Source of the DNA: Coleophoma eucalyptorum
Taxonomy: Eukaryota; Ascomycota; Leotiomycetes; Helotiales; Dermateaceae
Assembly: GCA_026120035.1 (NCBI GenBank)
Contig: JALRME010000024.1
Coordinates: forward strand, 558,001 to 622,000
Direction of reading: 5' to 3'
DNA: 64,000 bases
A model generated the notes under the pieces. That model was not told the origin of the DNA. It worked only from the letters and a program-made list of their open reading frames with translations, and did no database searches. Position 1 is the first letter of the stretch; every line of letters starts with the position of its first letter. Of this stretch, positions 34,470 to 45,966 are shown piece after piece. Position numbers and translations under genes: made by a program.

Positions 34470-35108
34470 CTAATATTTGCCTGAGATATTGACTAAGCCG
34501 AGTTCTTCATTCTCTTTCTTGCTCCGCTGGCTCCACTCGGGTGCTTCGTCTATGCCGGCTTCCTCTTCCTCGTCCGCCTGCTTCTTATTATGATGGACAG
34601 TGTTTGGTGCATGCTCGGCTGGGGAGTATATAGTATAAAGTATCTAGTCCCCGATATCAATAACAAAACTTGGCTCATATGTATAGTGACTTACCAGAGG
34701 CGTTGGTCCAGTGTTAATGAACTGATGCTGAGTCCCAGCCGGAACCACCATCAAGTCCCCAGCCTTCACATCTTGATCTTTCCCATTTATGGTTGCCTTC
34801 CCAATACCGCTTGTAAAAGTAAGAGCTTGATCAACTGTATGCACCTCGTCCCCAATGTCTCCTCCTACTGGAACTGTCATAAGAACCACTTGGGAATACA
34901 GGCCTGTCCAAAGGACTTTACGAAACTCTGCAGAGGATTCAGACAGTGCGCCAGTGATATTTGGGAAGTATGCCATCTCGTGGGCTGGTGGTCCGGACTT
35001 TGATGCCATTGTGCGCAAGGGTGTTGTTAATGGGAATGGTTTAGATGCTTGAATGATCACGCGTGTACTGACTGTTCGGAATGCTTGTGGAAGAATTGAT
35101 TTGAACAT
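34470..35108 (-). CDS. Small cupin-domain protein
   Basis: Two exons, 34695-35108 and 34470-34643, with a 51-nt phase-0 intron, give 195 residues. The cupin barrel spans about residues 60-155. Motif 1 is GGDIGDEVHTVDQALTFTSG, where the usual second His is replaced by Asp/Gln, followed by GKATINGKDQDVKAGDLMVVPAGTQHQFIN (motif 2 with a conserved His), and PLILYTIYSPAEHAPNTVH after the splice. A single metal site is plausible, but no substrate can be assigned. The first 30 residues (MFKSILPQAFRTVSTRVIIQ) are basic and amphipathic, fitting a mitochondrial presequence; an internal Met begins MASKSGPPAHEM and could yield a cytosolic form. The C-terminus is acidic and polar. Confidence 0.85.
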
Positions 35109-35594
35109 AGCTAGATAGCTAGATCAGTAGACGGCAGCAGTGATTGTAATCTATATAGAATTGGCTATAGAGGAACATAGCCACTTGACTGTGTAATCAA
35201 TTCAGTCTGTAGAGTTCTAGAAACAAAAAAAGGCCCTTCTGTAATTCAACGCACTGTTCAATAATGACATCGACCACTGACCGAAAACCAAAGATCATGC
35301 GTCATCACTTTGCAACAGCCAGAAGATTGATCTTCCATGCTTACTTCAGCATTCACACTGTGAGTTCTGGGAGGTCTCGACCAAATCGGATTGTAATATC
35401 GGAGCAAAGACCGAGATTCTAAGAGCAGGGTATGTTCTGCTGTTGCTCGGGATTTGCTTGCTTGTGGTCCTGAAATACATGCTGATCAGGCGGAATTTGA
35501 AGGGTTCTGTCGGATTATATTTCACCCGAGGCAGCTTCGAAGATCGACTGACGCGCGACGATTTTCCAAAGACCAATGGCAAACGGACATAAAA
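35109..35594. promoter_or_regulatory. Divergent upstream region, cupin / COX11
   Basis: 486 bp between the cupin and COX11 start codons. No specific element recognised. Confidence 0.45.
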
Positions 35595-36534
35595 ATGAAT
35601 AGCTTTCCTAAGATTCTGACGGGATTAGGGATTAGGAATGGAGCTTGGAAGTGCTCGTCGTGTGCGAGAGCTGTACGGCAGAGCTCGAGGACCTACCTTT
35701 CGAACCTATCCTTGAGAAGAAATATCTCGAATACCACAAGGCTTAGACAGTCCACCATACCGTCTTATGAAGAGAAGCGGGCAGCGCTTGAAAAGAAAAA
35801 TGTTTCTACTATGTGCGTAGTCTATTGTGGTCAGAGGATGTGGCTAATATTTCAAAGGTACTACGTTATTTCGGTCATAATTGCAACTGGAGCACTATCG
35901 TACGGTTCCGTACCCTTCTATAAAATGGTACGTTGCCATTGCTCGCGAGTTTGTTAACCTGCAAGCTAAACATTACCTTCCTTAGATCTGCCAAACCACA
36001 GGATGGGGAGGTCAACCTATCAAAGCCCCAGGGCACGGCGGACCAACAGGTGAGGACCCGTCGTCGCGACTCGAACCCGTCACATCAGCGAAAAGAATAC
36101 GCATCACCTTCAACGGCTCGGTATCGGACGTCCTACCATGGAAATTCACACCACAACAACGGGAAGTCCGAGTTCTTCCGGGTGAAACCGCTCTTGCATT
36201 CTATACCGCAACGAACAAATCCAAGGAGGATATCATTGGGGTAGCTACATACAGTGTGACTCCCGGCCAGGTAGCGCCATATTTTAGCAAGATTCAATGC
36301 TTCTGCTTCGAGGAGCAGAGGTTAAATGCTGGGGAGACGGTGGATATGCCAGTGTTCTTCTACATTGATCCTGATTTCGTCAATGATCCGAATATGAGGG
36401 GTATCGAGCAGATCACACTAAGTTACACGTTCTTCAGTAAGTTTGTCGCAGCACTGCCTATGGTTGATGCTAACTGTTCAATAGAAGCAAGGTACGACAA
36501 GAATGGACACTTGTCACCAGTTCCTGGCGCGTGA
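35595..36534 (+). CDS. COX11: Cytochrome c oxidase assembly protein Cox11 (CtaG)
   Basis: Inner-membrane copper chaperone that delivers copper to the CuB site of Cox1. Exons 35595-35812, 35858-35927, 35986-36436 and 36485-36534 (introns 45, 58 and 48 nt) give 262 residues. An N-terminal basic, Ser-rich presequence leads to one membrane span (YYVISVIIATGALSYGSVPF), restored across intron 1. The intermembrane-space domain begins ICQTTGWGGQPIKAPGHGG and contains the essential copper motif Cys-Phe-Cys-Phe (KIQCFCFEEQRL) and the family ending VDMPVFFYIDPDF, ITLSYTFFKARYD. All key residues are present. It pairs functionally with COX12, about 20 kb away in this window. Confidence 0.96.
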
Positions 36535-36725
36535 GATCAATCCACGCATGTATAATATGTATATATGTATCTACATAGGGAGAAACGTCCACATTGGCGG
36601 GCAAATACACTCAATGTCACCACTCTCAACTTGGTTTTGAAAGAGTGGGTATCCTAAGTGATTGGCGGGCAATCATTCTAACCGTTTCGTTGATTGTTTT
36701 GGGTCACTGAAACCATCTTATATGT

Positions 36726-37904
36726 CTATCCATGGACTTTCTTGCCTAGAACCCATGTCTCTTTGACAAAACACCCTTCCTCAAGCACGACAAAATCTGC
36801 TCTCCGCCCAACCTCTAACTTCCCTCTGTCTGACAGTCCCATTGCCTGCGCAACGTTTTCTGTGACGCATCTGACCGCTTGCTCAATATCTAGCTCAGCC
36901 CAGGTCATTAAGTTCCTCACACACTCATCCAGTCCGATACAAGTCCCTACTAGGGTGTCCGTATTCTCGATTGTTACCTTGTTGCCTTCCTTAAGCTGAT
37001 TGAAAGGGATCTGTGAATGGCCAGGATGAATTCCATTTGAAAGTCCAGACAACTCAATGCTGTCGGTTATAAGTATACATTTGGCCGGAGACGTCCGATA
37101 TGCTAGGGAAACGATGCTGGGATGTAGATGGATTGAGTCAGCTATTATGGAGAAATATGGGCATTGGATTGAAGGGTTGGAGATGAGTCCTGCGAGACCA
37201 GGCTCTCGGTGATGAAGTGGGTTCATAGCATTGAATGTGTGCGTTAGAAGGGATGCTCCTGCTTTCATACCTTCTAGGCCCTGTTCGTATGTTGCTGCAC
37301 TATGGCCCATCGAGACTGCAAATCCATATTCTGCCGTAAGTTTCTTTATGAGCTGTGTGGCTCCCGGTAGTTCTGGTGCCAGAGTGACTATTTTCACGAC
37401 CTTGGTGAGATTATCTCGCCCGTAGACCATTTCAGGAGGGGTGTTAGATGGGAGGTGCATGTTTGCAGCATCATGAGCTCCTTTCTTCGTCGGCTGGAGA
37501 TATGGTCCTTCAACATGAGCACCCAAAACCGATGCGGCATCCGGCTTGGAACTAGGCTGCAGGAATGGAAGGGCACATTGAAAGACTTCTGCCGAAACAG
37601 TTGGGATAGTAGGATAGAAGGCAGTAACTCCGGTTGAAGGCAGGTGGCGTGCTATTTTCTCAACCCCAGCTGCGTAGGAACTCGGGTCGTCGAAGCGAGC
37701 AAAGTGAAACCCGAGGGCGCCATTGATCTGTAGTTCTATAAAGCCTGGCGCTAGGATTGCGTCTTTCAGGTCGATGGTCTTGGTTTGTGGCGAGAGTGGA
37801 GTGTTTGGAATGATGATGCCATGGTCATCAACTGTGAGGGATGTCGAGATTAGCCTCCCGCTGATGCATTGTCGGCAGTTGATGAACTGTGTGGCTGCCA
37901 TCAT
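36726..37904 (-). CDS. nagA: N-acetylglucosamine-6-phosphate deacetylase
   Basis: Removes the acetyl group from GlcNAc-6-phosphate, the committed step in use of GlcNAc from chitin (EC 3.5.1.25). A single exon encodes 392 residues, the family's usual length. Amidohydrolase features are: ILAPGFIELQINGALGF (the usual HxH of the superfamily is Q-x-N here, as in this family), the metal and substrate loop GAHVEGPYLQPTKKGAH, MGHSAATYEQG, LTHTFNAMNPLHHREPG, IADSIHLHP and the catalytic Asp in ILITDSIELSG. In many ascomycetes this gene is clustered with GlcN6P deaminase and a GlcNAc kinase or transporter; no such neighbours are visible here. Confidence 0.95.
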   Translation of the reverse strand: MMAATQFINCRQCISGRLISTSLTVDDHGIIIPNTPLSPQTKTIDLKDAILAPGFIELQINGALGFHFARFDDPSSYAAGVEKIARHLPSTGVTAFYPTIPTVSAEVFQCALPFLQPSSKPDAASVLGAHVEGPYLQPTKKGAHDAANMHLPSNTPPEMVYGRDNLTKVVKIVTLAPELPGATQLIKKLTAEYGFAVSMGHSAATYEQGLEGMKAGASLLTHTFNAMNPLHHREPGLAGLISNPSIQCPYFSIIADSIHLHPSIVSLAYRTSPAKCILITDSIELSGLSNGIHPGHSQIPFNQLKEGNKVTIENTDTLVGTCIGLDECVRNLMTWAELDIEQAVRCVTENVAQAMGLSDRGKLEVGRRADFVVLEEGCFVKETWVLGKKVHG

Positions 37905-38777
37905 ATAGACTAGAGTCGTCGTTCTAGCTTGTTCCCTATGCCAAACAAATGGAGCTATAGAGCTTCTCGATAGCTGATTTGCGTGTATGGCTAACCGAGA
38001 TTCTATTATCGCAGAATAAAGAGTAGGGGGATGGGTTCAATAGCTCGACAACTAACTCATCTCGAATGGCCCAAAGTGTACCGATGGTTAAGGTTGGATC
38101 GTGAAGCTCTCGATCGCCAAGAGAAGGTCTGTGATTGGAGGCAGCACTCACAAAGCTGGTCTCCATCCAAGTAAGTTGTTGCCGTACTTTACTCTGTACA
38201 TTTCCCATGTCATTTCAAAGTGGGGCGGCTGAGAAGCTGGGGTGACAGGGATAAGCTCTCAAGACCTTAAGTCCTTGACGTCGATCCCCGCAACGCACGT
38301 CAGATCAGATCACCGAGAGCACTGAGTATCACGACCATTGAGGTGGTGCATTGAACAAATAGAGACCTCAGATCCTGAGAATGGATACGATTGACAACAC
38401 TGCATTCAATCCTCAGAATACGCGCCATCTTCCTCTGTCAATGCATTGCTGTGGACTGATCTTTCTAAGTCTTGCTCCACCTCCCCAGCCAGCCAAGCGA
38501 CATACAATTGTGACGTCAGCCTACTCCAAGTCTCTAGTCTTGACTTTGTGTCCTGTGTGCAGAATTGTCCTATTTCCAAGTTTTACCATTCACTCCTCAT
38601 TCCTATTTCCTTTTCTACCATTCGACCTTCCTACCAGTCCTTCTCTTCTGTCAACCGTGAACAGTGCAATTGCAGCAGTGACATTGCCGAGTTGTCGGCT
38701 TCTGATCAGCCCTGGTCTGATCGGCTTTTGTCTTTTTTCTATCGTCTTCGCGGCCAAGGAGCCACACATTGATCAAC
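37905..38777. other. Divergent upstream region, nagA / Mug190-like
   Basis: About 870 bp. The right half (38440-38770) is pyrimidine-rich, as in a long 5' leader, and carries two overlapping open frames without coding character. Confidence 0.5.
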
Positions 38778-41700
38778 ATGTCCAATGAACACAAGACAGG
38801 CCCTGGAGGGCATTATTCGGGGAACAATCCAATCCCAAACATCCAAAGATTCATTGAATCCATGGACTCTGACAAGAAGAATCGAGGTAGGGCAGCGAGT
38901 GTGAAGGCTACGGTATAATGCTAATTCTAGTAATTTGTAGATGCCAAAATCGAGGCAGATATGAGCAAAAACCTCAACAATACCGACGTAAAAGATCACC
39001 AAAACCAGCCCACTGGAGTGAAAGGCACAAGAAAGACAGTTACAGACCCAACAACTGGAAAGGAAGTGCAGATTGAGGATGTCAATGCAGACTTTATGAA
39101 GGCTGCTGACGAACCTGTGGTACGGAACTCAGATTGAAGTATGAGAATGGAAATACTAATTACCTGTGCAGTTATCTGTTCCAAATGCCAATCTAGGCAA
39201 AGAGACGGCATGTTACCATACTCATTTAAATTTAGCAGCTTCGTGCTAACTTACAACAGACTATGAAAACCGAAGCAAGCCAAAGCGGAGCAGACTATAA
39301 ACATACGCAAGATATTACTGCACCACCTGATCCAGTAGAGCCGGGAAGCACTTCCGATGTCCCTATTCATGGCGAGAAGACAAATATTCTATTCCATCCT
39401 ACTCCCTCAATCAGTTACGAGCCAATGTATGTCGCCTTGGAAAAGAGAGCCACGATTCTATGCGCTGGAATCCTGATATCGATTGTTGTCCTAGGAAAGA
39501 TGTTTGGCGGCGCATTATATGGTCTTCTCCCTCTTGGAATGTGTATCTCCTCTGGGGTGTTCTTGTGGGTGAAAGAGCTTATTCGCTCAGGGCGAGCTAC
39601 GGAATGGCAATCTGAAAAGGATCGAGGCGAGACGGTAAAATCATAGGCTGTCATATAAAATTACTAACTAACAAAAGAGTAGGCAACAGCAAATCTCATA
39701 CCAGAGTCTGTGGAATGGCTAAACAGCCTCATGGCAATCATTGTAAGTTGACGAAGAAGTATGAGTTTAATATATGCTTATCGAGACTTAGTGGGGTCTT
39801 ATTGATCCAGATATGTTTGTCTCGGTAGCCGATACCCTCGAAGACGTTATGCAGGCTTCCGTGCCTGGTGTCATTGAGAACGTCCGCGTCGCTGAGATCA
39901 ACCAAGGCGATAATCCATTCAGGATTTTGAGTTTACGTTCACTTCCTGATGAACATCTCAAAGAGATGAAGGATGATATCCACAGACAGAACGCGAAGAC
40001 CAAGGACCCCCAAGAAGCTGCAGCTGATGAAGAAGGGGGGGATTACTACAACCTTGAATGCTCCTTCGCCTATCATGCTGCGCCATCTTCTGGAGGCGGG
40101 GCTTCCGCGAGGGCAAAGAACATGCACATGCAATTAGTCTTCTACCTAGGAATCAAGGGACTCTTTGGTGTAAGTAAAGCTCTCAAGTCCACCATGACAA
40201 ATGCCATCCTTCATAGCATGAACTAATTCCTGCCCAGGTTCCTCTCCCCATTTTTGTTGAGCTCCAAGGTCTAGTTGGAACTGTTCGTCTACGGTTCCAG
40301 CTATCTCCAGAACCACCTTTCTTGAAAGGACTTACATTCACACTCATGGGATTACCTAAGGTCCAAGCCGGATGTATTCCTATGCTTGAGACTGGGATTA
40401 ACATCTTGAATCTACCTCTCATTTCTAATTTCGTAAATTGTAAGTGCTAACCATAGGTGCGCTATTATTTTACCCTTAATCTAACCGCCTATTGTAGACG
40501 CTATCGCTGCAGCTGCAAATGAATATGTTGCACCCAAGTCAATGACACTCGATATGGGCAAGATGCTCCAAGGCGATGATATTCAAAAGGATACCGAAGC
40601 CATGGGTATTCTGTGGATTCGAATCCACAAGGCTACTGGCCTCAGCAAACAAGATCGTCGTGGAAGCAATGGTGGAGGTTCCGATCCATATATCACTATC
40701 AGCTTCTCGAAATACGGCAAGCCTATGTATTGCACGCGTGTTATCCAAGATGACCTAAATCCAGTCTGGGAAGAGACATGTGCTCTTCTCGTTACTCCCG
40801 ATCTCATCAAAGCTGACGAGCAGCTTTCCATGGAGCTCTGGGATTCTGATCGATCAACATCTGATGATGTCGTTGGCAAAGTCGAATTGTCCATGCAGAA
40901 AATGATTCAGCATCCAGGAAAAATGTATCCCCAGATTTCCAAACTCAGAGGCATGGATCAAGATAGCACAATGCCTGGAGAACTTCATTGGGAAGTAGGA
41001 TACTTTGGAAAGCCACAGTTCAGACCAGCACTTCGCACCAGTGGCAAGGATGTCAATCTACCAGACCAGCTCAAGGATAAGAAAGAGCTTCAAGATGATA
41101 AAGGCACTTTGGACAATGCCCAGGAAGATGCTGTCGTCCACACTCCTCCCGACCCATTGTGGCCAAGCGGTGTATGCAGTGTTATTGTCCACCAGATCGT
41201 GAATCTTGAACTTGAGAATATTCAAGGTAGTGACGGCAATCGTAAAGGAAGAGAGTTTGAGCCAGCTAGAGAGGCCGGAGAAAACAAGGAGGAAGAGCAT
41301 AAGAAACTACCCAGCAGTTACTGTACCATTCTATTCAACGATGAATTGGTAAGTAAAATGGCTTGTTCGCAGAGAACTTTTGAGCTATTGCTAACATTTG
41401 TTTTCAGGTCTACCGCACTCGTGCAAAGGTTGTTAGCAGCAAGCCAATTTTTAATGCTGGAACCGAGCGCTTCATCAGAGATTGGAGATCTGCAATTGTT
41501 ACAATCACAGTCAGAGATCAACGCATGAGACAGCATGACCCAATACTCGGCGTTGTACCACTGAAATTATCCGACATCCTGCAAACAAGTTCTCAGGTTA
41601 CCCGGTGGTACCCGCTTGATGGGGGAATCGGCTTTGGTCGAATTAGAATCTCCCTCCTTTTCCGAAGTGTTGAGACACGCCTTCCATCCCAGCAGCTCGG

Positions 41701-42939
41701 ATGGGATGTTGGAACCTTTGAATTTACGTCAGATAACATATTGGCTCTTGGTTACACATCTTACACCAAGCTCAAGATGAGAACTGGAGGTAGTTCTGGT
41801 AAGATTGGTCGTCCCCATTGCCGGAAGCTGGATGAGGGAGATGGAATTATCTGGGATATTTCAAAGAAGGATGGCAAATATAATGTTCGTTTGCCAGTCA
41901 AATACAGATATCGCGTAAGCTTATTACTCCTCTTCTTCCCAGCACTCATGATTTCTAACTTTGCAAGTCCCCTGTCGTATTCGAGTTCCATGTCTCAGGC
42001 AAGCGTTCTGCGGATGCATATGCTGTCGTGTGGTTGCATCATTTGGAGGATAATAAAGAAGAAGACATCAACATTCCCATCTGGAAAACAGACAACGGCA
42101 TGAGACTCGTACAGAACTACATTACAGAAGAAAACTTTAACAGTATTCCCGACATCAAGGTCGAGGAGATCGGACGGTTGCAGTTTCGATGTCGCTTCAA
42201 GGCTGGTACGGATGAAGATCACGCCCAGTTCGTGACAGATAACGATTCTCGAGAGACACAGGAAACATGGGAAGCGTGTCACTCTGAGGGCGTTCGTGGT
42301 CGAAATGTCACAAAGGAGCTTCCACCAGCTGTTCGAGAGTTACACGAACAGTCACTCACTCAAGGGCGTGATGTATTGTCTCAGGTCGATGCTGATGAGA
42401 AGGAGAAATGGTTATCGAAGGATGGCACAGACTGGAGTGGAGCTTTCGGTAAAGATCCAGCAGAGTATGTTGATAGGAAAAGCCCTCGACATTATTCAGA
42501 CTCTGATTATCCCCAAAGAGCTACTTCGAAGTCTGGGGATAAAGAGGCGGTACAGAATCAGAAACTGAGCACCAACGGCACCAACGGCACAGATTATGAT
42601 GAAGATGACTACTCTACCGACTCCGATTCAGATTCAGATTTAGGTGTGATAGATGCGACGTCGTCGAGCGGCACTAAACACGACAACACTGACTTTGATG
42701 GCACTGTCGATGCCAATGGTCAGAATGGATCGTCTCATTCAAATAATCCCATTGGACAAGTAAAAGAATACAATGCGAACAAGAAGGGCTTGCATCGAAA
42801 GCAACGGGGCTTGATGCAATGGAAGCCAATGAGGAACTTGCAATTTGCAAAGGATGAAGCAAAATTTGCTGTCCGTAGGACTCTGAAGGTGGGAAGCCTA
42901 AGCGGAAGGCAACCAGATGTAGAGACAGAAACTGGTTGA
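38778..42939 (+). CDS. Mug190-like SMP and C2 domain lipid-transfer/tether protein
   Basis: Membrane-contact-site protein of the tricalbin/extended-synaptotagmin type; closest in layout to fission yeast Mug190. Ten exons (38778-38886, 38941-39119, 39172-39207, 39260-39634, 39683-39742, 39792-40169, 40238-40439, 40498-41348, 41408-41914, 41968-42939) join in frame to 1,222 residues. A hydrophobic hairpin lies at about 170-212 (ILCAGILISIVVLGKMFG...). The SMP lipid-binding domain follows to about 440 (ESVEWLNSLMAIIWGLIDPD, MHMQLVFYLGIKGLFGVPLP). C2A is near 480-610 (LWIRIHKATGLS, SDPYITISF, DDLNPVWEE) with Asp ligands present; C2B near 665-800 is interrupted by an acidic loop. The C-tail is disordered and acidic, with a DSDSDSDLG run. 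The intron after 39207 needs a GC donor (ACG|gcatgt). Confidence 0.92.
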
Positions 42940-44104
42940 TTCAGATTAGAATGTGTGTGTAAGTTATTGATCAGCTGAAGAGAAACGGAAACGGAGGGTT
43001 TTGGATGTGGGATGGGACTCAATGGCGCATGGTTCCACAATACTAGGAATATTGATATGTGTATTTGCAAACTGGTAATATTAACAGTTCTAAACATCTA
43101 CATTCTTCCTCCTGCTTGTAGTTTATGACACAAAACTGCTTCCTGCGGCTGAAAATGAGATATTTATTTATTCGAGAAGGTTCCTGGTCGGTTAGCAGGG
43201 TAGCTCGTGGTGTTGTGAATTTGCTTTAGTGTGTGCCTCTATTTTCTTAGCCTCTTGTCTAGAGGGCACGCATATATAAGCCGTATTTTAACAGCGGTAG
43301 AAAAAATGGGCACTCACAAGGCGTGGTGGTGTCGATCGAAGCTTCTTGAGCTTGAAAGGACTTTCTGGGAGCTTAATCAATATTTCGAAAGACGCGGGGC
43401 CTCATCAGTTGAAATCTTGGTGAGGCTGGAATCTTGCTACTCTTTTTTTTCCCTATTGGGGTTCGATATACCTTCGAGGTTGTTGTTGATCCTTCGAGTT
43501 TATTCATGGTGTTTTATTTCGGGTTTGTGTTGTGGTTCTTGGGTTTTGAGTTTTGATGTGTTTTTCTTAATTCTGTTCCAGGATTTTGGGTTCTGAGAGA
43601 TACTGGCTCTATCCTCCTAAAAGTTGAAAACTAGGCCTCAGAGGTTTATGAGCAATCGAGTTAGAAAGTATTGCGTTTTCTTTTTTGTTATTGTGCTGTC
43701 TCTTGATGGTCATTCCTCAAATGATAATAGGCTTTGTTATCCAAGGTGCGGGGCTTTTATATTTTTGATCCCAAAACCCACCCTCTGGAACGAAGACAAC
43801 AATGATGATGCCATGAAGCAAAATCAGATGTTGTCAGTTGTACGTTGATGATATGCTTATTTCTAAAAGCCTAAACTATGTCTTTGCGAAACTTTTCGGC
43901 AAGTGGTATACACTCCACCAGCTCGCTCCTTCTACAAGAACCATCGACTTTAATCCCAATCACTTCTATTGCCATGGCCATTAGATATGTAAAATAGCAT
44001 GATCATCCACCACAATACTATATCAACATTATTACTTGGTCCATCATAGCTGAATACCAAACAAGTCTTATCCATTCTCAGCCAGAGCAGACCCCCTGCT
44101 GACA
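42940..44104. other. Intergenic, about 1.2 kb
   Basis: 3' flank of the Mug190-like gene and upstream of the next plus-strand gene. T-rich between 43430 and 43700; open frames there (43231-43596) are hydrophobic from T-rich composition and unsupported. Confidence 0.5.
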
Positions 44105-45100
44105 ATGGCATCTGACAACTTGCGGCAGAGGATTATCAACAGTATGAGGCTTCCAACTACGTATAGAGATCTCGATCTGCCTTGGAGACCACGAGACCTT
44201 CATGAGAGAGATTCTCTATATCTCCAGCAAGGAATGATGCAGTTGAAAACTGATGAGGAAGTTAAGCGAGCCAAGGTGGCTCTGTTGATGCAACAGATTA
44301 CGGACAACTCTGCTGGGCAGTCTGTGGTGCTGCAACCGTATACCACATTCCATCCGTTCAGACTGTCTAGATTCCAAGCAGAAACATGTGCACAAGACAG
44401 AATTCTGGGTTTCCTTTCGAAAACATTGAACCCAATCGACTACACGTGTCTCCGATTGGTCAAGTACGTACAATCCAGCTGTCCCACTCCCACAACACCA
44501 CGATATGCACTAACCAGCTTTTATAGCAAGTTTATGTACCGGCGTATTTTATCGTGGTATCCGAGAGCCAGCAACCTCCTCGAGGTTGGTGATCCGGACG
44601 GTATGCACCCAGTTCTCAACACAACCTCCTGCCGACACTGCGTTCCCGTCCTTCACTTCCCAGCTCACTGTCAGCTGCATTTTCACCTCCGGACCTTCAT
44701 GCCAGAACACCTCAGCTTTTGTGCTAAGTGCTCCAAGTATACCGGTGCGGCATTTGCTGATGCCAAGATGGGTGACACGAAAAGGTGTGGGGTCTGCTTC
44801 ACGGACTATCGGCGCACGTACAGCCGTGGGCGAAGACGACTGGAGCAAGTTCGGGATGGTGTGAGATTGATGAAGTACTACCGCAATGGTTATGAGGATG
44901 TGGCGACGGCGGAGGAGAGGCCATGGGAACGAGAATTGCGTCTGAGACGGCGGCATGCCGACTCGCCATCCCCATCGGACTTCATGGACCTCTCACCGGG
45001 TGAAGAATCGGGAAGCGATGGTTTTCGGCAGTTGACAGCCTCAGAAATGCAGCTGCAGCTGCTGGACAACCTTAGAGTGATTGGCCAACGCTTTTGGTGA
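44105..45100 (+). CDS. Cys-rich F-box-like protein
   Basis: Function not known. I place one intron at 44464-44526 (donor gtacgt, branch CACTAAC, acceptor tatag). Its 63 nt are a multiple of three with no stop, so the frame is also open through it; splicing gives 310 residues, retention 331. The segment LSKTLNPIDYTCLRLVNKFMYRR, restored by the splice, resembles an F-box helix pair. Downstream, three Cys pairs (SCRHC, FCAKC, RCGVC) with His residues between them suggest a zinc-binding module. The tail is basic, then acidic and Ser-rich (SPSPSDFMDLSPGEESGSD). Similar proteins in filamentous fungi are annotated only as hypothetical, as far as I know. Confidence 0.7.
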   Translation: MASDNLRQRIINSMRLPTTYRDLDLPWRPRDLHERDSLYLQQGMMQLKTDEEVKRAKVALLMQQITDNSAGQSVVLQPYTTFHPFRLSRFQAETCAQDRILGFLSKTLNPIDYTCLRLVKYVQSSCPTPTTPRYALTSFYSKFMYRRILSWYPRASNLLEVGDPDGMHPVLNTTSCRHCVPVLHFPAHCQLHFHLRTFMPEHLSFCAKCSKYTGAAFADAKMGDTKRCGVCFTDYRRTYSRGRRRLEQVRDGVRLMKYYRNGYEDVATAEERPWERELRLRRRHADSPSPSDFMDLSPGEESGSDGFRQLTASEMQLQLLDNLRVIGQRFW

Positions 45101-45930
45101 GAAAGACACGCGGTGTTACGACGACTGTATTGGTTTATGGACGGAAATAATGGTTTGGGTTGGACATGACTGGCAGTCCTTTTCTTTTTTTTTCCCCCTC
45201 CTTTTATTTTTACTTCTTTCTTTGGCTTTTCCTCTGGGGCTTGAGCGCTGGATTGAACGCATCCCGTTGTTTTATTACGCAGTAGTTGATGGCTCTATGG
45301 AATAATTTGGCTAAAGCCAGTAACTCACCTGGTACAGCCCCAATCACTTCAATGATATCTAGAAATTGTTTGCTCGCTATTCTCCATTCTTACCCTTCCT
45401 TATGTTTTCGAGCTTCTAGGTCTCTCCCTCAACGCAGTCCAGCGGTCCCTATTGTATCTTCATACACCGGGAGAACTCATTTGCTCGGCAAGTGGACCCG
45501 CTGCGAGCTGAATAGCTTAGCATATAGAATTATTGGGATCCGGTTGGACCTGCAAAGGGGCATCTTGTTGAAGGGTTTTCCTCGCCAAGGTACATGGGTC
45601 TAAATCTCGCTGAACAGCTGTGCAATCTGGGACAGGATGAAAACGGAGCCTCGCGAGCTCCCAAGCGTGACCAGCTCTAGTCGAGGCGACAACTCACTTA
45701 GGGAAGCTGTGGCTGCATACATTATAATGGAAGAGACTGAGCGAGGCCCCTGCATATAGCTGAGTTGAGTTTGCCATGCATGCATGCGCGAAGGCATGGT
45801 TAGAGTCGAGTAATGCAGAGAATCTGGGAATCTGGCTGCAACTCGCTTAGAGCGGCAGTGGTCGAGGTAGACGGCAGTGGCAATGGGCTGTAGTGCCACT
45901 GCGCCATTGGCTACGCATGCTTCCGAGTAA

Positions 45931-45966
45931 GGAAGCTAAGGAAGCTCAGGAAGCTCAGGAAGCTCT
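45931..45966. repeat. Tandem repeat, unit GGAAGCTCA
   Basis: Four near-perfect copies of a 9-bp unit. It lies in no recognised gene. Confidence 0.9.

Noticed and set aside
38381..38788. Two overlapping plus-strand frames before the Mug190-like gene
   Set aside because: Pyrimidine-rich leader composition; the frames overlap in different phases and neither joins the downstream gene.
43231..43596. Hydrophobic plus-strand frame of 121 codons
   Set aside because: T-rich DNA encodes Phe/Leu runs by composition; no start context, domain or splicing signal supports it.
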